A DNA stretch of 64,000 bases. It comes from Chelonoidis abingdonii. Its lineage: Eukaryota > Chordata > Testudines > Testudinidae. Made by a program: the position numbers and the translations under genes. The notes beneath the pieces were generated by a model, which was not told where the DNA came from, made no database searches, and was given only the letters and a program-made list of their open reading frames with translations. The stretch is taken from contig NC_133770.1 in assembly GCF_003597395.2 (NCBI RefSeq), positions 89,518,558 through 89,582,557 of the forward strand, read 5' to 3'. Of this stretch, positions 1-12,096 are shown piece by piece (the first letter of the stretch is position 1; the number at the start of each line of letters is the position of its first letter).

Positions 1-1929
1 AATGCCCATCATTCAAATATAAATATCCCAAGCTGCTAGCTTTCTCTGCAGTCAAGTTTTAAAGCAGAGTGTGACCTATATACAGTAAGTACAAAGGGAC
101 TAAAAAGTGAAGAGGAAGAACAGGAAGGATGATGGGGAAAGAGGAGGATTATGTGTATTTGTTACCTTTGCCTTTGTGTCATCCAAGAATCTCAACCCTT
201 GGGTTAAGGTGAAACCATGACATATTAATAAAATTCTCACAAATAACACATTCTTACAAATATATTTACATTAGATTTTTATTGTCCACCCTCCTAGCAA
301 AATTCACATTAGAGAGAAATTGCTAGTCATTAATATACAATAAGGCTTCCATTTCTTCCTCTTGAATATCAGGTCCCCAAATACCACATAATAGTCCACA
401 ATATGCCAGTGACTCTGGGATTTTATAACACTAGCAATTTGGAATGTACTCTCAGTGTTTTTCCCCGGGTGATATGAAATCAATCAGCACTGCAGAAAAG
501 GAAAAGAAACCAACATCATGTATTAGTCAACTTCAGAGCATTACAAAACTGGGATTTCCACATGCTGAATACAAATGTGGCTAGATGTGTTCAGATATTG
601 CAATCAAATAGCTTTGAATGTCAAATGAAATTACTTTGGGAATCTGCTAAGCCCTCTTCTTAAAGCACATTGGTACATAAATCCTCTTCTTTCACTTGAT
701 TAGTCCAAAAGGCTATAGGATATATTATTACATAACAGAAAACATGACCAAAGTGTTAGTCATTAGCTTCATTGAATGCATAAATTCCCCAAGGTCCTCA
801 TTTATTCTAGTTCCATATCTTCTGAATGGAAAGCAGTCAGTGAACTTAATAAATAAAAATATACTTTTAGACTCATTCACACTTGTTTATAAATACATTT
901 TTTCCAAGAAAATCCCTGGGGACGTTAGCATCATCCCTCTCTTGCTCAAATTGAATGTGATAACAAAATAAAAATATAGTTATTACATGCATATTAAATA
1001 AGCATTATGGACAAAACTGTTTTTGTTCCCCGTTAGATGATAAAATCATTCTTGCTGACACAAACTCAGATAATAATAATGATCAACTCTAAGAATAGAT
1101 TTCTTTCTCAACTTAATTAAATCACAAAGATACATACTCAGTCTAACTTTGACAAGCTGCTGCAGCAGCAGAGCCAGGTAACCAAATGTCTCTATAACCT
1201 GAGAAAATGGTCATGAAAAGTGGAGGCTTCGTAGTGCACAGACATTGACATGAACACTGGAGGAAACACAGTCTCCAATTCAGGAAACCACCGTATTCAA
1301 GCAAGCACTTCAGCATGTGCCTAAGTTCCAATGAGACTTAAATATGATCTCCAGTTTAAGTGTGTCTTTGAAGTGCTTTTCTGAATTGGATCCTAACGTG
1401 TTGCCACAGGGTTGTATGGAACTCCTAAGTCTCATGCGTGTGCTCTTATTGGAGAGGTTGCTGCCACCGTACCAAACCAGGAAAATAGTAATGCAGAACC
1501 TTTCATTGCAAATCATTATTTGACAGCTTATTAACTAGTCAGTACATACATCAGGCCAAGTACTGGTATAAAAGTGGCATAGCTTCATTGACCTCAGTGC
1601 ATCTACACCAGTTTATACCACTAGCTCAGGGACCTGCTCAATGGAATCTAGAGGAGAACAGATTGGACTCCTTTGAATTTAGTTGTTTAACTTAACCATG
1701 GCAATTGTTCTTTATGATGTACAAAAAACTGTGATAAATAAAAAACAGAGACATAACTCCCCTGTTTTCTGTATGATAGTGGTGAAGGGAATATAGTTTT
1801 ACTTACCTCAACTTCCCCTACAATTTAAGCCTTGTAGTGTAGCTGTATGCTGTTAAGCAGTTATTGCAATCCACTCTGGAGATAGTTACATATGAATGTT
1901 TGGTGAAAAAGTGTGTCGCTTGTATTTAG
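1..1929. other. AT-rich non-coding sequence, no gene seen
   Basis: No open frame here looks like a protein. The longest is 91 codons, is low in complexity and has no recognisable motif. Around 1560-1625 a short segment is roughly self-complementary, with ACTGGTATAAA facing TTTATACCACT. It resembles the small palindromic units found elsewhere in the window. The rest looks like single-copy intergenic or intronic DNA. Confidence 0.6.
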
Positions 1930-2275
1930 TTTAATGATCTAATTCTATAATCTGAACTTGGGTGAGGGTGCATGGAAAAATGTTGCTGAACAAATCTGGG
2001 GTGAGGCCCTATATTTCTCCACGTTTAAGTCTCTCCTGAAGACCAATTTCTGTCATGATGCCTACAAGAAAATTGACAGTGTCAAACCTGAAGGAACAAT
2101 CTAGGTATAATTTACAGCATTTTTATACATTTATTTACTCCCCCCACCTACTTTGTTTGCGTACATGTCAGTCTTTAGACTGTCAAATCTTGGGGGGTGG
2201 GATAATGGGTTCTGGATGGAAAACACACTTTGGACGCTACTAGATAAAAATAAAAAACAACAATAACCATCCTTA
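1930..2275 (+). mobile_element. LINE 3' end, L2/CR1-like, degraded
   Basis: The left part reads like the last codons of a LINE reverse transcriptase: a frame near 2020-2080 gives FKSLLKTNFCHDAYKK, similar to the C-terminal end common in L2/CR1-type elements. It is followed by an untranslated segment with 'agactgtcaaatcttggggg' and a terminal 'cgctactagataaaaataaa' with a simple A-rich tail. That pattern recurs in old amniote LINE 3' ends. The family is assigned from recall. The copy is short, frameshifted and non-functional. Similar tails on the other strand occur at 3176-3336 and 19255-19360. Confidence 0.45.
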
Positions 2276-2289
2276 CATGAGAATTATTT

Positions 2290-3175
2290 GCAGATGCTGG
2301 GCCTACATTTGTAAAATACTTTGGGTATACTTGGGTATAAGAGGCATTATATATTGTCAATGCAAGCTACTATTACCATTAAATATAGTACACATGCAAT
2401 CAAAATACAATATACTCTTCCAGTCTGCAAATAACAGTAACAGGAGAGAAGGGAAAACAATAGAATTCAAAGATGAGGCTGGAAAACTGGAGAGGTTTTT
2501 GGATCTGTCTAAAGATGTGATTGATTCTCTATTCTACTTCAGTTTATTTGTGCTCACAAGTCAGCTTCTGTATGAGAGAAAAATAGAAAGACTAAATCAG
2601 CACTTTTCCCTCCACCCAAGATTTGTGTATATGTTGCAATTAGGGTAACAGATTATACCTCCAATTTTAGAAAATTTTCTGTTTAAATTTGCAAGTACAT
2701 ATACGCCTCTACAATATCTGACATCTGCTCATGCATGCAAATAATTGTTTTGACACTGTGACAGTTGCAAGAATGTTTTTTAATTTTTGATACATGTCAG
2801 ACTGATAAATAAAGTTCAATTCCTATTTGCTAGTGACATAGATTTTTGAGTAAAGGGTTTTCTTACTTTTGCAACCCATTTTTCCTAGTCCACGCTGGAC
2901 ACTTCAAAACACTCAAGGTGTTTTTGTGAGACTCAAGCTTTTTCTTTTTCAGTAGCCTGCTTTCTGTTTTCCTTACTACTATGAATCAAGCTATTTCTGG
3001 TTGTTTATGGATATTTTAATTGTTTTGAGACTTTTTTTAATAAAAAAAAGGAAGGATGGTCTTATGCTTCATGCATTGGCCCAGATTTGAGGAGATTTAG
3101 ATTCATTTCCTGTCTCTGCCACAGACTTTGTGTATTTATCATTTGTATTGCCATAGTCTCATCAGACCAACCAAG
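2290..3175. other. Non-coding sequence, no gene seen
   Basis: AT-rich stretch. The 123-codon frame at 2277-2648 is not accepted as a gene: it has no domain, begins inside the LINE-tail flank and has no supporting context. Around 3080-3140 the text resembles a MIR-type SINE fragment, but too weakly to call. Confidence 0.5.
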
Positions 3176-3336
3176 CCAGAGCCCCATTGGGTATAGACAC
3201 ATAGTAAGAAACATATCCTGCCCCAAAAAGCTTATAAACCAATAGATGAGACAGACAAAGGGTGGGGGTGGGGGAAAATGTTTATCTTCATTTTATAGAT
3301 GGTATGGAGAGATTAAGTAACTTACCAAAGATCATG
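3176..3336 (-). mobile_element. LINE 3' tail, L2-like, reverse orientation
   Basis: The plus strand reads 'agccccattgggtatagaca', then a segment containing 'cctgccccaaaaagcttata' and 'gagacagacaaagggtgggg'. This is the reverse complement of the untranslated 3' region of an old L2-like LINE family common in reptiles. It ends close to where the CR1 fragment begins on the other strand. There is no coding content. The family is assigned from memory of the consensus. Confidence 0.45.
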
Positions 3337-3373
3337 TTTTCTTTTAGTTACACTCTTTTGGGCAAGGACTGTC

Positions 3374-4223
3374 ATTAATGATCTGGAAGATGGTGTGGAC
3401 TGCACTCTCAGCAAATTTGCAAATGACACTAAACTGGGAGGAGTGGTAGATATGCTGGAGGGTGGGGATAGGATACAGAGGGACCTAGACAAATTAGAGG
3501 ATTGGGCCAAAAGAAACCTGATGAGGTTCAATAAGGACAAGTGCAGAGTTCTTCACTTAGAATGGAAGAATCCCATTCACTGTTACAGAGTAGGGACTGA
3601 ATGGCTAAGAAGCAGTTCTGCAGAAAAGGACCTAGGGGTTATAGTAGACGAGAAGCTGGATATGAGTGAACAGTGTGCCCTTATTGTCAAGAAGGCTAAT
3701 GGCATTTTGGGCTGCATAAGTAGGGGCATTGTCAGCAGATTGTGGGACTTGATCATTCCCCTCTATTCGACATTGATGAGGCTTCATCTGGAGTACGGTG
3801 TCCAGTTTTGGGTCCCACACTACAAGAAGCATGTGGAAAAATTGGAAAGAGTCCAGCAGAGGGCAACAAAAATGGGGGCTGAAACACATGACTTATGAGG
3901 AGAGGCTGTGGGAACTAGGATTGTTTAGTCTGTAGAAGAGAAGAATGGGGGTGGGGATGAGGGGTTTGATAGCTGCTTTCAACTACCTGAAGGGGAGTTC
4001 CAAAGAAGATGGATCTAGACTGTTCTCAGTGGTACCAGATGACAGAACAAGGAGTAATGGTCTCAAGTTGCAGTGGGGGAGGTTTAAGTTGGATATTGGG
4101 AAAATCTATTTCACTAGGAGGGTGGTGAAGCACTGGAATGGGTTACCTAGGGAGGTGATGGAAGCTCCTTCTTTAGAGGTTTTTAAGGTCAGGCTTGACA
4201 AAGCCCTGGCTGGTATTATTTAG
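3374..4223 (+). pseudogene. CR1 reverse transcriptase C-terminus, frameshifted
   Basis: The first piece (to 3898) encodes the post-catalytic end of CR1 ORF2 and includes [32 protein letters not shown] and [20 protein letters not shown], all characteristic of this family. The frame then breaks between about 3890 and 3945. It resumes as RGLIAAFNYLKGSS and, further on, FTRRVVKHWNGLPREVMEAP, ending at 4223. The endonuclease and the catalytic core of the reverse transcriptase are missing, so it cannot support retrotransposition. The identity as CR1 is secure. Confidence 0.9.
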
Positions 4224-4313
4224 TTGGGAATTGGTTCTGCTCTGAGCAGGGGGTTGGACTAAGTGACCTCCTGAGGTCCCTTCCAATCTTGATATTCTAT
4301 GATTCTCTGATTT
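3374..4313 (+). mobile_element. CR1 LINE, 5'-truncated 3' end
   Basis: This is a 940-bp 3' fragment of a chicken-repeat-1 (CR1) non-LTR retrotransposon. It starts inside the C-terminal part of the reverse transcriptase and runs through the short 3' UTR. The terminal segment reads 'gaggtcccttccaatcttga' and then 'tattctatgattctctga', the tandem octamer-like end typical of CR1. 5' truncation is the usual outcome of target-primed reverse transcription. No target-site duplication is evident, as expected for CR1. A second, independently truncated copy lies at 28420-31204. Confidence 0.92.
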
Positions 4314-4319
4314 ACTATA

Positions 4320-6843
4320 TGTTTGCACAATCCCTAGCTCAAGGGGGGGCAGTCTCAGCTGGGGCCTCTAACCTTTTCTGTAACACATTGTTAGTAATAT
4401 GTTTCAGTATTTTTTCTGTTTGAAGCTGATAAATTTACAGCACTGCCTCGAATATATTAAATAAAAGTTCTTCAAAGGTGGAGGCTGATCTCCTTATTGA
4501 TCTCTTCCAGGTGTCCTACGTGAGTGTGGTAATCATCTAAGTCTCCACAGTCTTTCCCCAGTCCTGGGGGTTGGCATCTTATGGGAACTATTTCCCAGAG
4601 GCTTTTCTGGGGTCTGGTCCTCTAACTGTGGCAAAGACAAGCAGCTGCAGCCATTAAGTGGCCATTTTGCAAGAGAATTCTGCTGTTTGCATCTCTCTGC
4701 CATCCAGCTGGTAAGTGTTCTTAGCTCCTGCTGGGTTTTTGCTTTCTTGTTTTGGCAGAGATGACACACTCTGACAGGCCCTGTCTTTACAAATGTTAAT
4801 GCACCTATGTAATTTATCTCATGTATGCAGTCTCAATAACTCTATACAAGAAAGCCAAAGGAAACTGGAAAAATAGTTAACTCTCCTTTCTTATTGTTTT
4901 CACTAAGGACTTAGTAAATGTGGACTCATTATTTGTGCTGAGAATGTTCTCTGGATGGCCTTTACATGGTTCTTAAATAGAAATGAGATAGTGTAAAAGG
5001 AAAACAGAAAGGCTGTCCCTGTCCATGTGTTTAAAAGATGCTGCTAAAAAGGCCCCGTGTTCCCTGAGGGTTGGTGGGGTGTACATCCACATCCATGTTC
5101 TTCTGGAGAGACTTTCACTATTTCTTTTTCAGTGTTTCCCATCAGTAGAAGCCAAACCATTCCTGTACTTCAAAGCAAAGAACCTTAGGACCAAGGTTTC
5201 ATAAAACTTCATAAGAAACAGAGAGCCAATACACCACTCTTGGTACTACGTGTAAAAATAAAACTAAAATAGTACCACTGAGCACCCCTTACAATGTAAC
5301 CCACTGGTGGATGTCTGTTCCCCTCTGTGCCTGATCCCCAGGAGATACGAGTCTGTGAACAGCCTCACAGGTGGAGCTTTGGATCAAGTTGTAGCAGCCC
5401 AGGATTTGGATCTGACAGTCTCTTGTTCAATCCTGTGTGTGTTGGTCCAAATGTCTGCTGTCACAATAGCGCCTGCATCCAAGGATTTTAAAGTGCTTCA
5501 GGTGTATTCGTTGATTAAGCCTCACAACATACCGGGTATGCTAGGGAGATTAATAAGTGAGGCATGGAGAGAGTCTATTAAAACTGTGATTCCTTGACTT
5601 CCAATCCTATGCTATAACAATTAGATAATGCTGCTTTTGTAGTAAAAAATCCTGTACTGAAGGGCTCATTTTAGTAGGCATCTTGTTTCTCTCTCCTCTC
5701 CCAGGAAAGCTCTGTCTGTGGGCTTTCAGAATTGCTACCTATAAAAACATACCGATTTCACTCAAAAATGTCTCCTTTGACTGACAAGTTTGAGGCTGCA
5801 TCAATCAAATCAAATGATCTGGATGAATTTGTGACTAAGTTGGGGCAATAGCTGGATGAAGTGACAGTGTCCACAGTACTAGAGTTCTCTTTGGAAAATT
5901 TATGTCTATATTACCAATGAAATAAGGTGGCCTGAAATTTTGGTAATAGGATAAATATAGCTCTCCCAAGAAAGACCTGTTCATTGCACATCTTCAGCAG
6001 TAGCCACTGTAATCACCTTGTAAGGGTGTCTTCTTGAGAAGTTAACCTGGATCCAGGATTTTCTTGGGAACCTGAAGGGGGTTTAATGTGCAGGGATTTT
6101 TTTTAAAGAAAAGGAAACTGACAGGCCCCGGGCTTGAGAGGCATATGGCTAGCTTTATGCCATCTTTACAGCCTGTTGATTGTTGAGCAGGACGGGGTTG
6201 AGTCAGCCTTTGGCACAATTTAAAGCTATCTCGCGCTTGCTCTGAGCTGTGCCTGTGGCTCAAAGAAGCTGTGCCACCAGCTAGAGATTACTGTGATGCT
6301 CAGTTTTCCACTTTTCCTGCTACACTCTTTCCACAACTTTTGTGCTGACAGGTGGGGTGGTCTAGGGCTGGTGTTGCCTGTTTTGCCAAGTGAGGGAATC
6401 TTTAACTTGCAGTCAAGGTGGCTTTATGGTCCCTTTGTGACGGGGGCTAGGAGACACTCTGGCAATAGAAATAAGGTTGTGGTCAAGAATATGGCCCACA
6501 ATCTGAGCTGAAACTATATCCATTTTCAGCTGCATTATTTACAGAGGCACCAACAAATTCATTCTGTTCTTTTCCAGTCTTGCCTGCATTCAGTAGATAG
6601 CTGCTCCTGCATTAAGTTTGCATCTTGTACCACTGTAACAGGAAAAGATGAGAGCAGGATATAGAGGAAACTTCTGCCAATTTCCCCTTTAAGAGAGTCA
6701 CTTGGAGTATCTGCTTATGCTGTACTGAAGAGTTTGGGGCAGTTATGATTTGATATCTGAGCTCTCTGTAAAAAACAATGGAGGAGGATGCTGGGAGTAC
6801 ATGATTTCCCTGACATCTGGATCCAAGCCTTTTAGGTTTTCCT
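4320..6843. other. Non-coding sequence, no gene seen
   Basis: Mixed-composition DNA with only short chance frames (60-96 codons) and no recognisable domains. No terminal repeats or target-site duplications were found. I treat it as unique intergenic or intronic sequence. Confidence 0.55.
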
Positions 6844-6855
6844 CTTAATGCAAAA

Positions 6856-6905
6856 GAGGATTACAGAGATTACAGATCCAGACTAACACGGCTACCCCTC
6901 TGATA
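6856..6905 (+). mobile_element. Penelope-like element 3' stub (50 bp) with 12-bp TSD
   Basis: A 50-bp insert lies between two perfect copies of CTTAATGCAAAA, at 6844-6855 and 6906-6917. The insert holds 'cagatccagactaacacggc' followed by 'tacccctctgata'. This is the extreme 3' end of the turtle-type PLE; the same end appears at 33566-33596 and, in reverse, at 23561. It is therefore a PLE insertion truncated almost to nothing. Its left edge carries a direct repeat of GATTACAGA (6859-6867, 6868-6876). Confidence 0.85.
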
Positions 6906-6919
6906 CTTAATGCAAAATG

Positions 6920-8424
6920 TTAGAGATGCTAAATTGAAAATTGACTACTCCCCATATGTAGTCATTCCCCCCATAACACAGGTGAATTTATAGTACTTAA
7001 TGTACGGTGCTTGTCCACGTTAATGTCGAAACCGCTCTTATCATACAAACTGTCACTATATGCTACCCTGTGATATTTCTCAAGAAATCTGTTTCACAAT
7101 AAAGGGCTAGACTCTGCTCTCAGCAACACCCATATAAACCTGGAGTAACTCTTGGTACAGTTGACATTAATAGTATGTGACTATACACTTATTCCAAGGC
7201 TCTGAGACATAATTTATGGATGTCATCTCTGTCCAAAAGTTCACACAAAACTCAAAGGCCTAGGACGCAGTTCTAATTCCTTATTCTGTATATTTCCTGT
7301 CTTTGCACCATTCACAGATTCCTTTCCACTGGGTGAATACACTCATTTTATAGTCATTCTTACTCCTTCTCAATGACTATTTTAAGTGTTTCTTACAAAC
7401 TCGCACAGCTTATACAGGAGAGATTCCCACCTCAGAATGCCCCTTTTGTTGCTCAGTGGAGAGGGTGCTCACCCACAATGTGTTCTGTGTTCAAATACCT
7501 GCTCTGAATTAGGTAGAGGAGGATCTTGGAGCTGGATCTCCCACATCCCCAGGATCTGCTCCTGCCCCAGGGTTATTGGGTGTGAGGATCAGAACCACCA
7601 CCACTATGTTTTGTGCACAGCCCCACTGGTAGTTATATTCTTAGATGACCTCTGAGCATGCTGACTGCATCTCTCTGTGGGTGTGGAACACCTGAAGTGG
7701 CACTTAGGTGCTCAAGTCCCCCATGTGAATCTAGCCCCAAAGAAGAAGAATCTGCATAAGCAAAACACCTGCAGCAGGTCTTCAGCTACCTTCCGCTCTG
7801 CTTTCTTCCCCTTGCATCACAGCTTTAATCCACTCCCCTGGCATACCACAGAGCTGGAAGTATTAGTTCCTTGAATAAGCCATTGAACACCGTGAATGTT
7901 CCCACTGTATCACAATTACAGAAATACAGGCACTAAGTGAGTTTATGCTGATCCACTGGGAACATTTTTAGAAAGTGTAATAGCCCTGAAAATTTCTCAT
8001 TTCTAACCTGTCATGGGGTTGCCTAGAGGCTGCACATTTTGCTGCACTATAAAGCATATAGGGAATCAGTAATCTGGCTCAAGACATCATTAAAATCTTC
8101 TTTTTAGGCAATAATAGTCACATGCCATATAGGTCACTGTGTCCATTTCCTGCTGCACTTACAGTGGGAATACAGCAACGTATTCCAGGCCTTGAAATGC
8201 TTCTGATCTAATTAGAAGGGCTTACAAAAACCCATGTAGAGATTATGTGAAATGTTCAATGGAAGGAATAAATAAAACACAAATCTAATGTCAAAATCTG
8301 GGCATATTGCATATGCAAAAGAGTCATAAAATATGGATTTTGTTAAAAACATTAGATATATCATTGGTGATTATACAGGCTTGATCCCCTGATACACAAA
8401 CAGCGGCAGTTCCTATGCTTCATA
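6920..8424. other. Non-coding sequence, no gene seen
   Basis: No plausible coding frame. A segment beginning at 7107 ('gggctagactctgctctcag') resembles one arm of the small palindromic repeat family described elsewhere, but its partner arm is decayed. Confidence 0.5.
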
Positions 8425-8839
8425 GGCTATGTCTACACTTACGGCAGCACGTAGAGCACGTACACTGCATGCTCTCCTCCCTAGCACAGGTATAAATAGC
8501 TCTGTAGACAGTGAGGCACAGCCTAGGTGTATTAAGACACTCACCCGACCCTTAGGGAATGTCCCCTACATGCCCAAGAAGTGTCTCTTATGTCTACATT
8601 GCTGATTTTAGCAGTGTAGTGTCCTCCTATTGCCCCACTCTTGGAGGGAAAGACTCCAGCAGTGAGGAAGGGCTCTGGCAGGGAGGAGGCAGCACAGAAA
8701 GGCTCTGCTGCCTCCCCACTGCCTCCTCCCTGCATCACTGCTGCATGGAGCTACACACCAGAGTTTGAATGAGGCCTGCTTTTCCCTGTGGCATGTAACT
8801 ACATGTACCCTTTATGCTGCCAGAAGTGTAGACAAGGCC
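8425..8839. mobile_element. PIF-Harbinger-type MITE
   Basis: The ends are inverted repeats: GGCTATGTCTACACTTACGG on the left, and on the right the complement of GGCCTTGTCTACACTTCTGG. They are flanked by ATA and ACA, compatible with the 3-bp TNA duplication of PIF-Harbinger elements with one mutation. The same terminal motif (GGCC.TGTCTACAC) marks the larger Harbinger at 43112-44743 that still carries transposase remnants. This points to a non-autonomous relative. The interior of about 415 bp has no coding capacity. Confidence 0.7.
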
Positions 8840-8889
8840 ACAGAAGAAGAGTTTTCGAACAATCTGAACTAATTCTAGTTTACTAGCCC

Positions 8890-9007
8890 TAGGGTGACCA
8901 GAGGGCAAGTAAGAAAAATCAGGGTGGGGAGTAATAGGAGCCCATATTAAAAAAAAGCCCCAAATATCAGGACTGTCCCTATAAAATCGGAACATCTGGT
9001 CATCCTA
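8890..9007. mobile_element. Short hAT-type MITE (118 bp), 8-bp TSD
   Basis: Terminal inverted repeats are TAGGGTGACCAGA on the left and its near-complement TCTGGTCATCCTA on the right. Both ends are flanked by a perfect 8-bp direct repeat, ACTAGCCC (8882-8889 and 9008-9015). Eight-base duplications are diagnostic of the hAT superfamily. There is no coding content; it would have depended on a transposase in trans. Confidence 0.85.
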
Positions 9008-9214
9008 ACTAGCCCCAACCTGTTGGAGCTTTATCCTGCTAGGTGTTGAGCCCTGTGGACTGTATCCAGCAAAGTACATAAAACATGCTTATCATGACGC
9101 ATTTGAGAAGTCCCATTCACTTTAACGGCATTACTCATGTGTATAAAGTTAAGATCATTCTTAAGAGTATTGCTGGGTGAGGCCTAAAGTGTTCATCATC
9201 TTGAGGATCTAGCC

Positions 9215-9512
9215 CAGGGGTCGGCAACCTTTCAGAAGCGGTGTGCCGAGTCTTCATTTATTCACTCTAATTTAAAGTTTCACGTGCCAGTCATACATTT
9301 TAACATTTTTAGAAGGTCTCTTTCTAAAAGTCTATAATATTTAACTAAACTATTATTGTACATAAAGTAAATAAGGTTTTTAAAATGTTTAAGAAGCTTC
9401 ATTTAAAATTAAATTAAAATGCAGTGCCCCCAGGACCTGGGCAGTGTGAGTGCCACTGAAAATGAGCTTGCGTTCTGCCGTCGGCACGCGTGCCATAGGT
9501 TGCCAACCCCTG
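9215..9512. mobile_element. hAT-type MITE (298 bp), 8-bp TSD
   Basis: The left end is CAGGGGTCGGCAACCT and the right end is AGGTTGCCAACCCCTG, an almost perfect terminal inverted repeat. The flanks are identical 8-bp repeats, ATCTAGCC (9207-9214 and 9513-9520). The interior is AT-rich and non-coding. The termini match those of the element at 45536-45856, although the interiors differ, so both probably used the same transposase source. Confidence 0.92.
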
Positions 9513-9739
9513 ATCTAGCCCTTGGTGCATTTGTGGAGGAAAGTCATTTTACAGTACGGTTTAAATAGATTGAAAATGTTAATGCTCTAAAGATTGAAGA
9601 CTCTTGTATTATATGATACAGTGTTCGGTGGTGGAAGAACAGAAAGATGGGTCCCTTCCCTCAAATTCTGATGAGTGTAACACTTATTTGTACACCTCAA
9701 GTGTGACAATTCAACTGTTCAATACTTCAGAACATTTAA

Positions 9740-10350
9740 TTCCGCTCCATTCCCTTCCCTCTGCACCCCGCATCCAGCCCTGCTCCCCTCTCCCTCTTTT
9801 CCCCCCAGCCAGTCCTAGTCCTCTTCCTTGTCCTGTGTTCCCCACATACAGGATTGCTGCCCACCTTCCCCATTCCACATCCAGTCTTACTCCCACCCTC
9901 AGTCCAGCCCTGCTCCCCCTTCTGTACTGGGGTCTCTGGGCGGGAGTTGCCATCACAACTGGCAGTGCACAGGAGCACACACACCAGCTGACCCTGTTCC
10001 AGTGATGGTGGGGCACACACTCCCCCTCTTCCCATCGCTCCCTTGCGGCTGCAGCTCCCTGCTAGGCCAGAAAAGGTGAACAGCCTGGCCTGCTCCTCAT
10101 GGCCTAAATAAATCCTTGCCCTCCCTGCTGGCTCAAGGCTTCCTGTCAGTCCCTGGTGCTGAGAGAAGCTGCCGCAGGTTCTGGCAGGAGGGCCCGGCTG
10201 GCAGAGTGGGACCGAGGTGCGCATCTGGGCCTCATTTCTGTGGATGCATTTGTACCACTGAACTCTGCCTAGAGCCACCAGTACTCCTGGGCTCCTCTGA
10301 GTTAGATGGGCCCCTGTGCACCTGAACCGGCAGCGGGCAGATTAGAGAAC
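9740..10350. other. C-rich, low-complexity segment
   Basis: The plus strand is strongly C/T-biased (runs such as 'ccccagccagtcctagtcct'). It produces spurious proline- or glycine-rich frames on both strands. The composition resembles the interior of the hAT-type element at 58613-59722 read on the opposite strand, but I found no matching termini or target-site duplication. It is therefore left unclassified. Not a gene. Confidence 0.45.
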
Positions 10351-10359
10351 TAGCCTAAA

Positions 10360-11475
10360 CAACCACTCTTGATGGGAAATCCAACTGATATTAAGAAAGG
10401 GATTGATTAGCGGTTTCGATGTAGCTGTACAGAAAGGTGGTTAAACACCCCCTCTGTGAGCTGACAACTTAAGAGAAAGTTCTGTTGCTAGGGAGACTGC
10501 AACCACAAAGTATCCTGCTAATTCATGTTTTTATTTTAAACAAGAAATGTTGATTAATGAATAGATTTAATAGATTCTTTTCATTCTCTGGTCCTGTATC
10601 AATGATAGATCAAATCCTGGGAGCTACTCTAATTTGTGCTGGAGCACCAGTTGGACATACAGCTGCCCCAGGATTGCGGGGGGACTACAAAGATAATGTA
10701 AAGATGTGCTGGGCACTCCTCAGCTGGAACCATGGATCAGGGCCAGAAGCTTGAACTGAGGGGGTTTTAAGAGGTAGAATTTACCTTTTGTTTTTTCCTT
10801 CTGGTACAGTAACATAAAGACTTAAATTAAACTTAACACCCCCAAACAATCTCCTTCACTAAGACAAGAGTCCCACAATAGATGCTATTAGCCTTCAGCA
10901 TACAGAAACTATTCTAGTATGTTTGTACTGTCAATATGAATTGCATCTTGCCAGTTCATGTGCCATTCTTCGTGGAGTAGATGATTCACTCTTTGACGTA
11001 TAGAGACAGATGACTCTTCCATATCCTGCCCCTCGCAGATGCATGATCCGTACTTTGTAGCTCAAATTTGAAAAAATAGGCAATGAGGCTCAGCTCCTGC
11101 AATGTGGACACCTATCAGACTCACATTGAGCCCCATAGACTTCAATGGAACACTGGGGGATGGGAGGCACAGGTGTCTGCCACAGTGCATCTCATTGTAG
11201 GGTTTGGGGCCTTGCAAAATACGAGAGTGGTGGTTTGTCGATAACTATACATGCCAAATATGCTGTTGCAACCATACAATGGATGATTGCATGAAGAGCA
11301 ATGTGCTTTGCATACACAAAACCAGCTCCTGAAGTTCTTACTCTGTGAAAAGCCCATGGACCGCAATACGAATTTTGTTTAGTTAAGAAGAAGTAAGAGC
11401 TGTGCCATTTGTAATGCACTGTCCCGATTATGCTGCTACATATGTGTATAAATTATCAACCTAGTTTTGGCCTTA
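10360..11475. other. Non-coding sequence, no gene seen
   Basis: Only short chance frames. A stretch at 11100-11215 resembles decayed MITE sequence but has no confirmable ends. Confidence 0.45.
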
Positions 11476-11548
11476 AGGGTTTGATCCTGCACCTACAGAA
11501 GCCAGTGACAAAAATCCTATTGACTTCAGTGGTGCAGGATCAGGCCCT
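11476..11548. repeat. 73-bp palindromic unit
   Basis: The ends pair as AGGGTTTGATCCTGCACC on the left and the complement of AGGGCCTGATCCTGCACC on the right. The centre reads 'cctattgacttcagtgg'. A unit of identical length and architecture is at 37230-37302, and a similar one at about 55905-55975. No clear target-site duplication was found, though the flanks are TA-rich. Confidence 0.6.
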
Positions 11549-11941
11549 AAATAAAAAACTCTGAAAGTTATAAGTGGGATTCATAAGGCGGATTTAGGCA
11601 CATAACTACCATGCTAGGTGCCTGAGTCCAACATTTAGTGCCATTGGCATTCACAAATCCACTGCTCAGTGGCCACGTAACCCTGCATGTGCCAAAATCT
11701 CTAAGTTCCTTGGTTTTTGCTGTTGAAATTCCTAACTTGCCTGCATTTCTGTGGCTGGATATGTGCACAGCCAAATCCTGACACTGATCAGTGACTCAAT
11801 ACCTAACTCACACCTAAGCCCCTGCAAGGTTCACAGACTAGGTGTTCCCCCATCTGTCTTGCCTTTGCGGCCTATCTGGTAGGCATGCTCAGAGCACACA
11901 CCTCATCCACTCAAAACAGATGGGAAAGGGGCCCCCACCCA

Positions 11942-12010
11942 CAACTTTAGCCCAGTGGTTAGAACACTCACTGAGGATGTGGCAAACCCAGGTTTAACCC
12001 CCCACCCCAC
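11942..12010 (+). repeat. tRNA-like module 1
   Basis: An A-box-like TAGCCCAGTGG and a B-box-like GGTTTAACCCC are spaced as in a tRNA gene. No cloverleaf with a plausible anticodon stem and acceptor stem can be drawn. It is a SINE-like relic rather than a tRNA gene. Confidence 0.5.
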
Positions 12011-12096
12011 TCCGCTGCTTGACATGCATTAGTGTCTGCTACGTCCCAGCAGAGTGTCCCCTGGGGTGCGTGGAACTCTGGAGCAGTGCGCTCTCA

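Noticed and set aside
8425..8839. hAT element with 8-bp TSD
   Set aside because: No 8-bp match at the flanks. The termini and 3-bp TNA flanks fit PIF-Harbinger better.
9736..10278. 180-codon minus-strand frame
   Set aside because: A product of C-rich low-complexity sequence with no recognisable fold or homologue.
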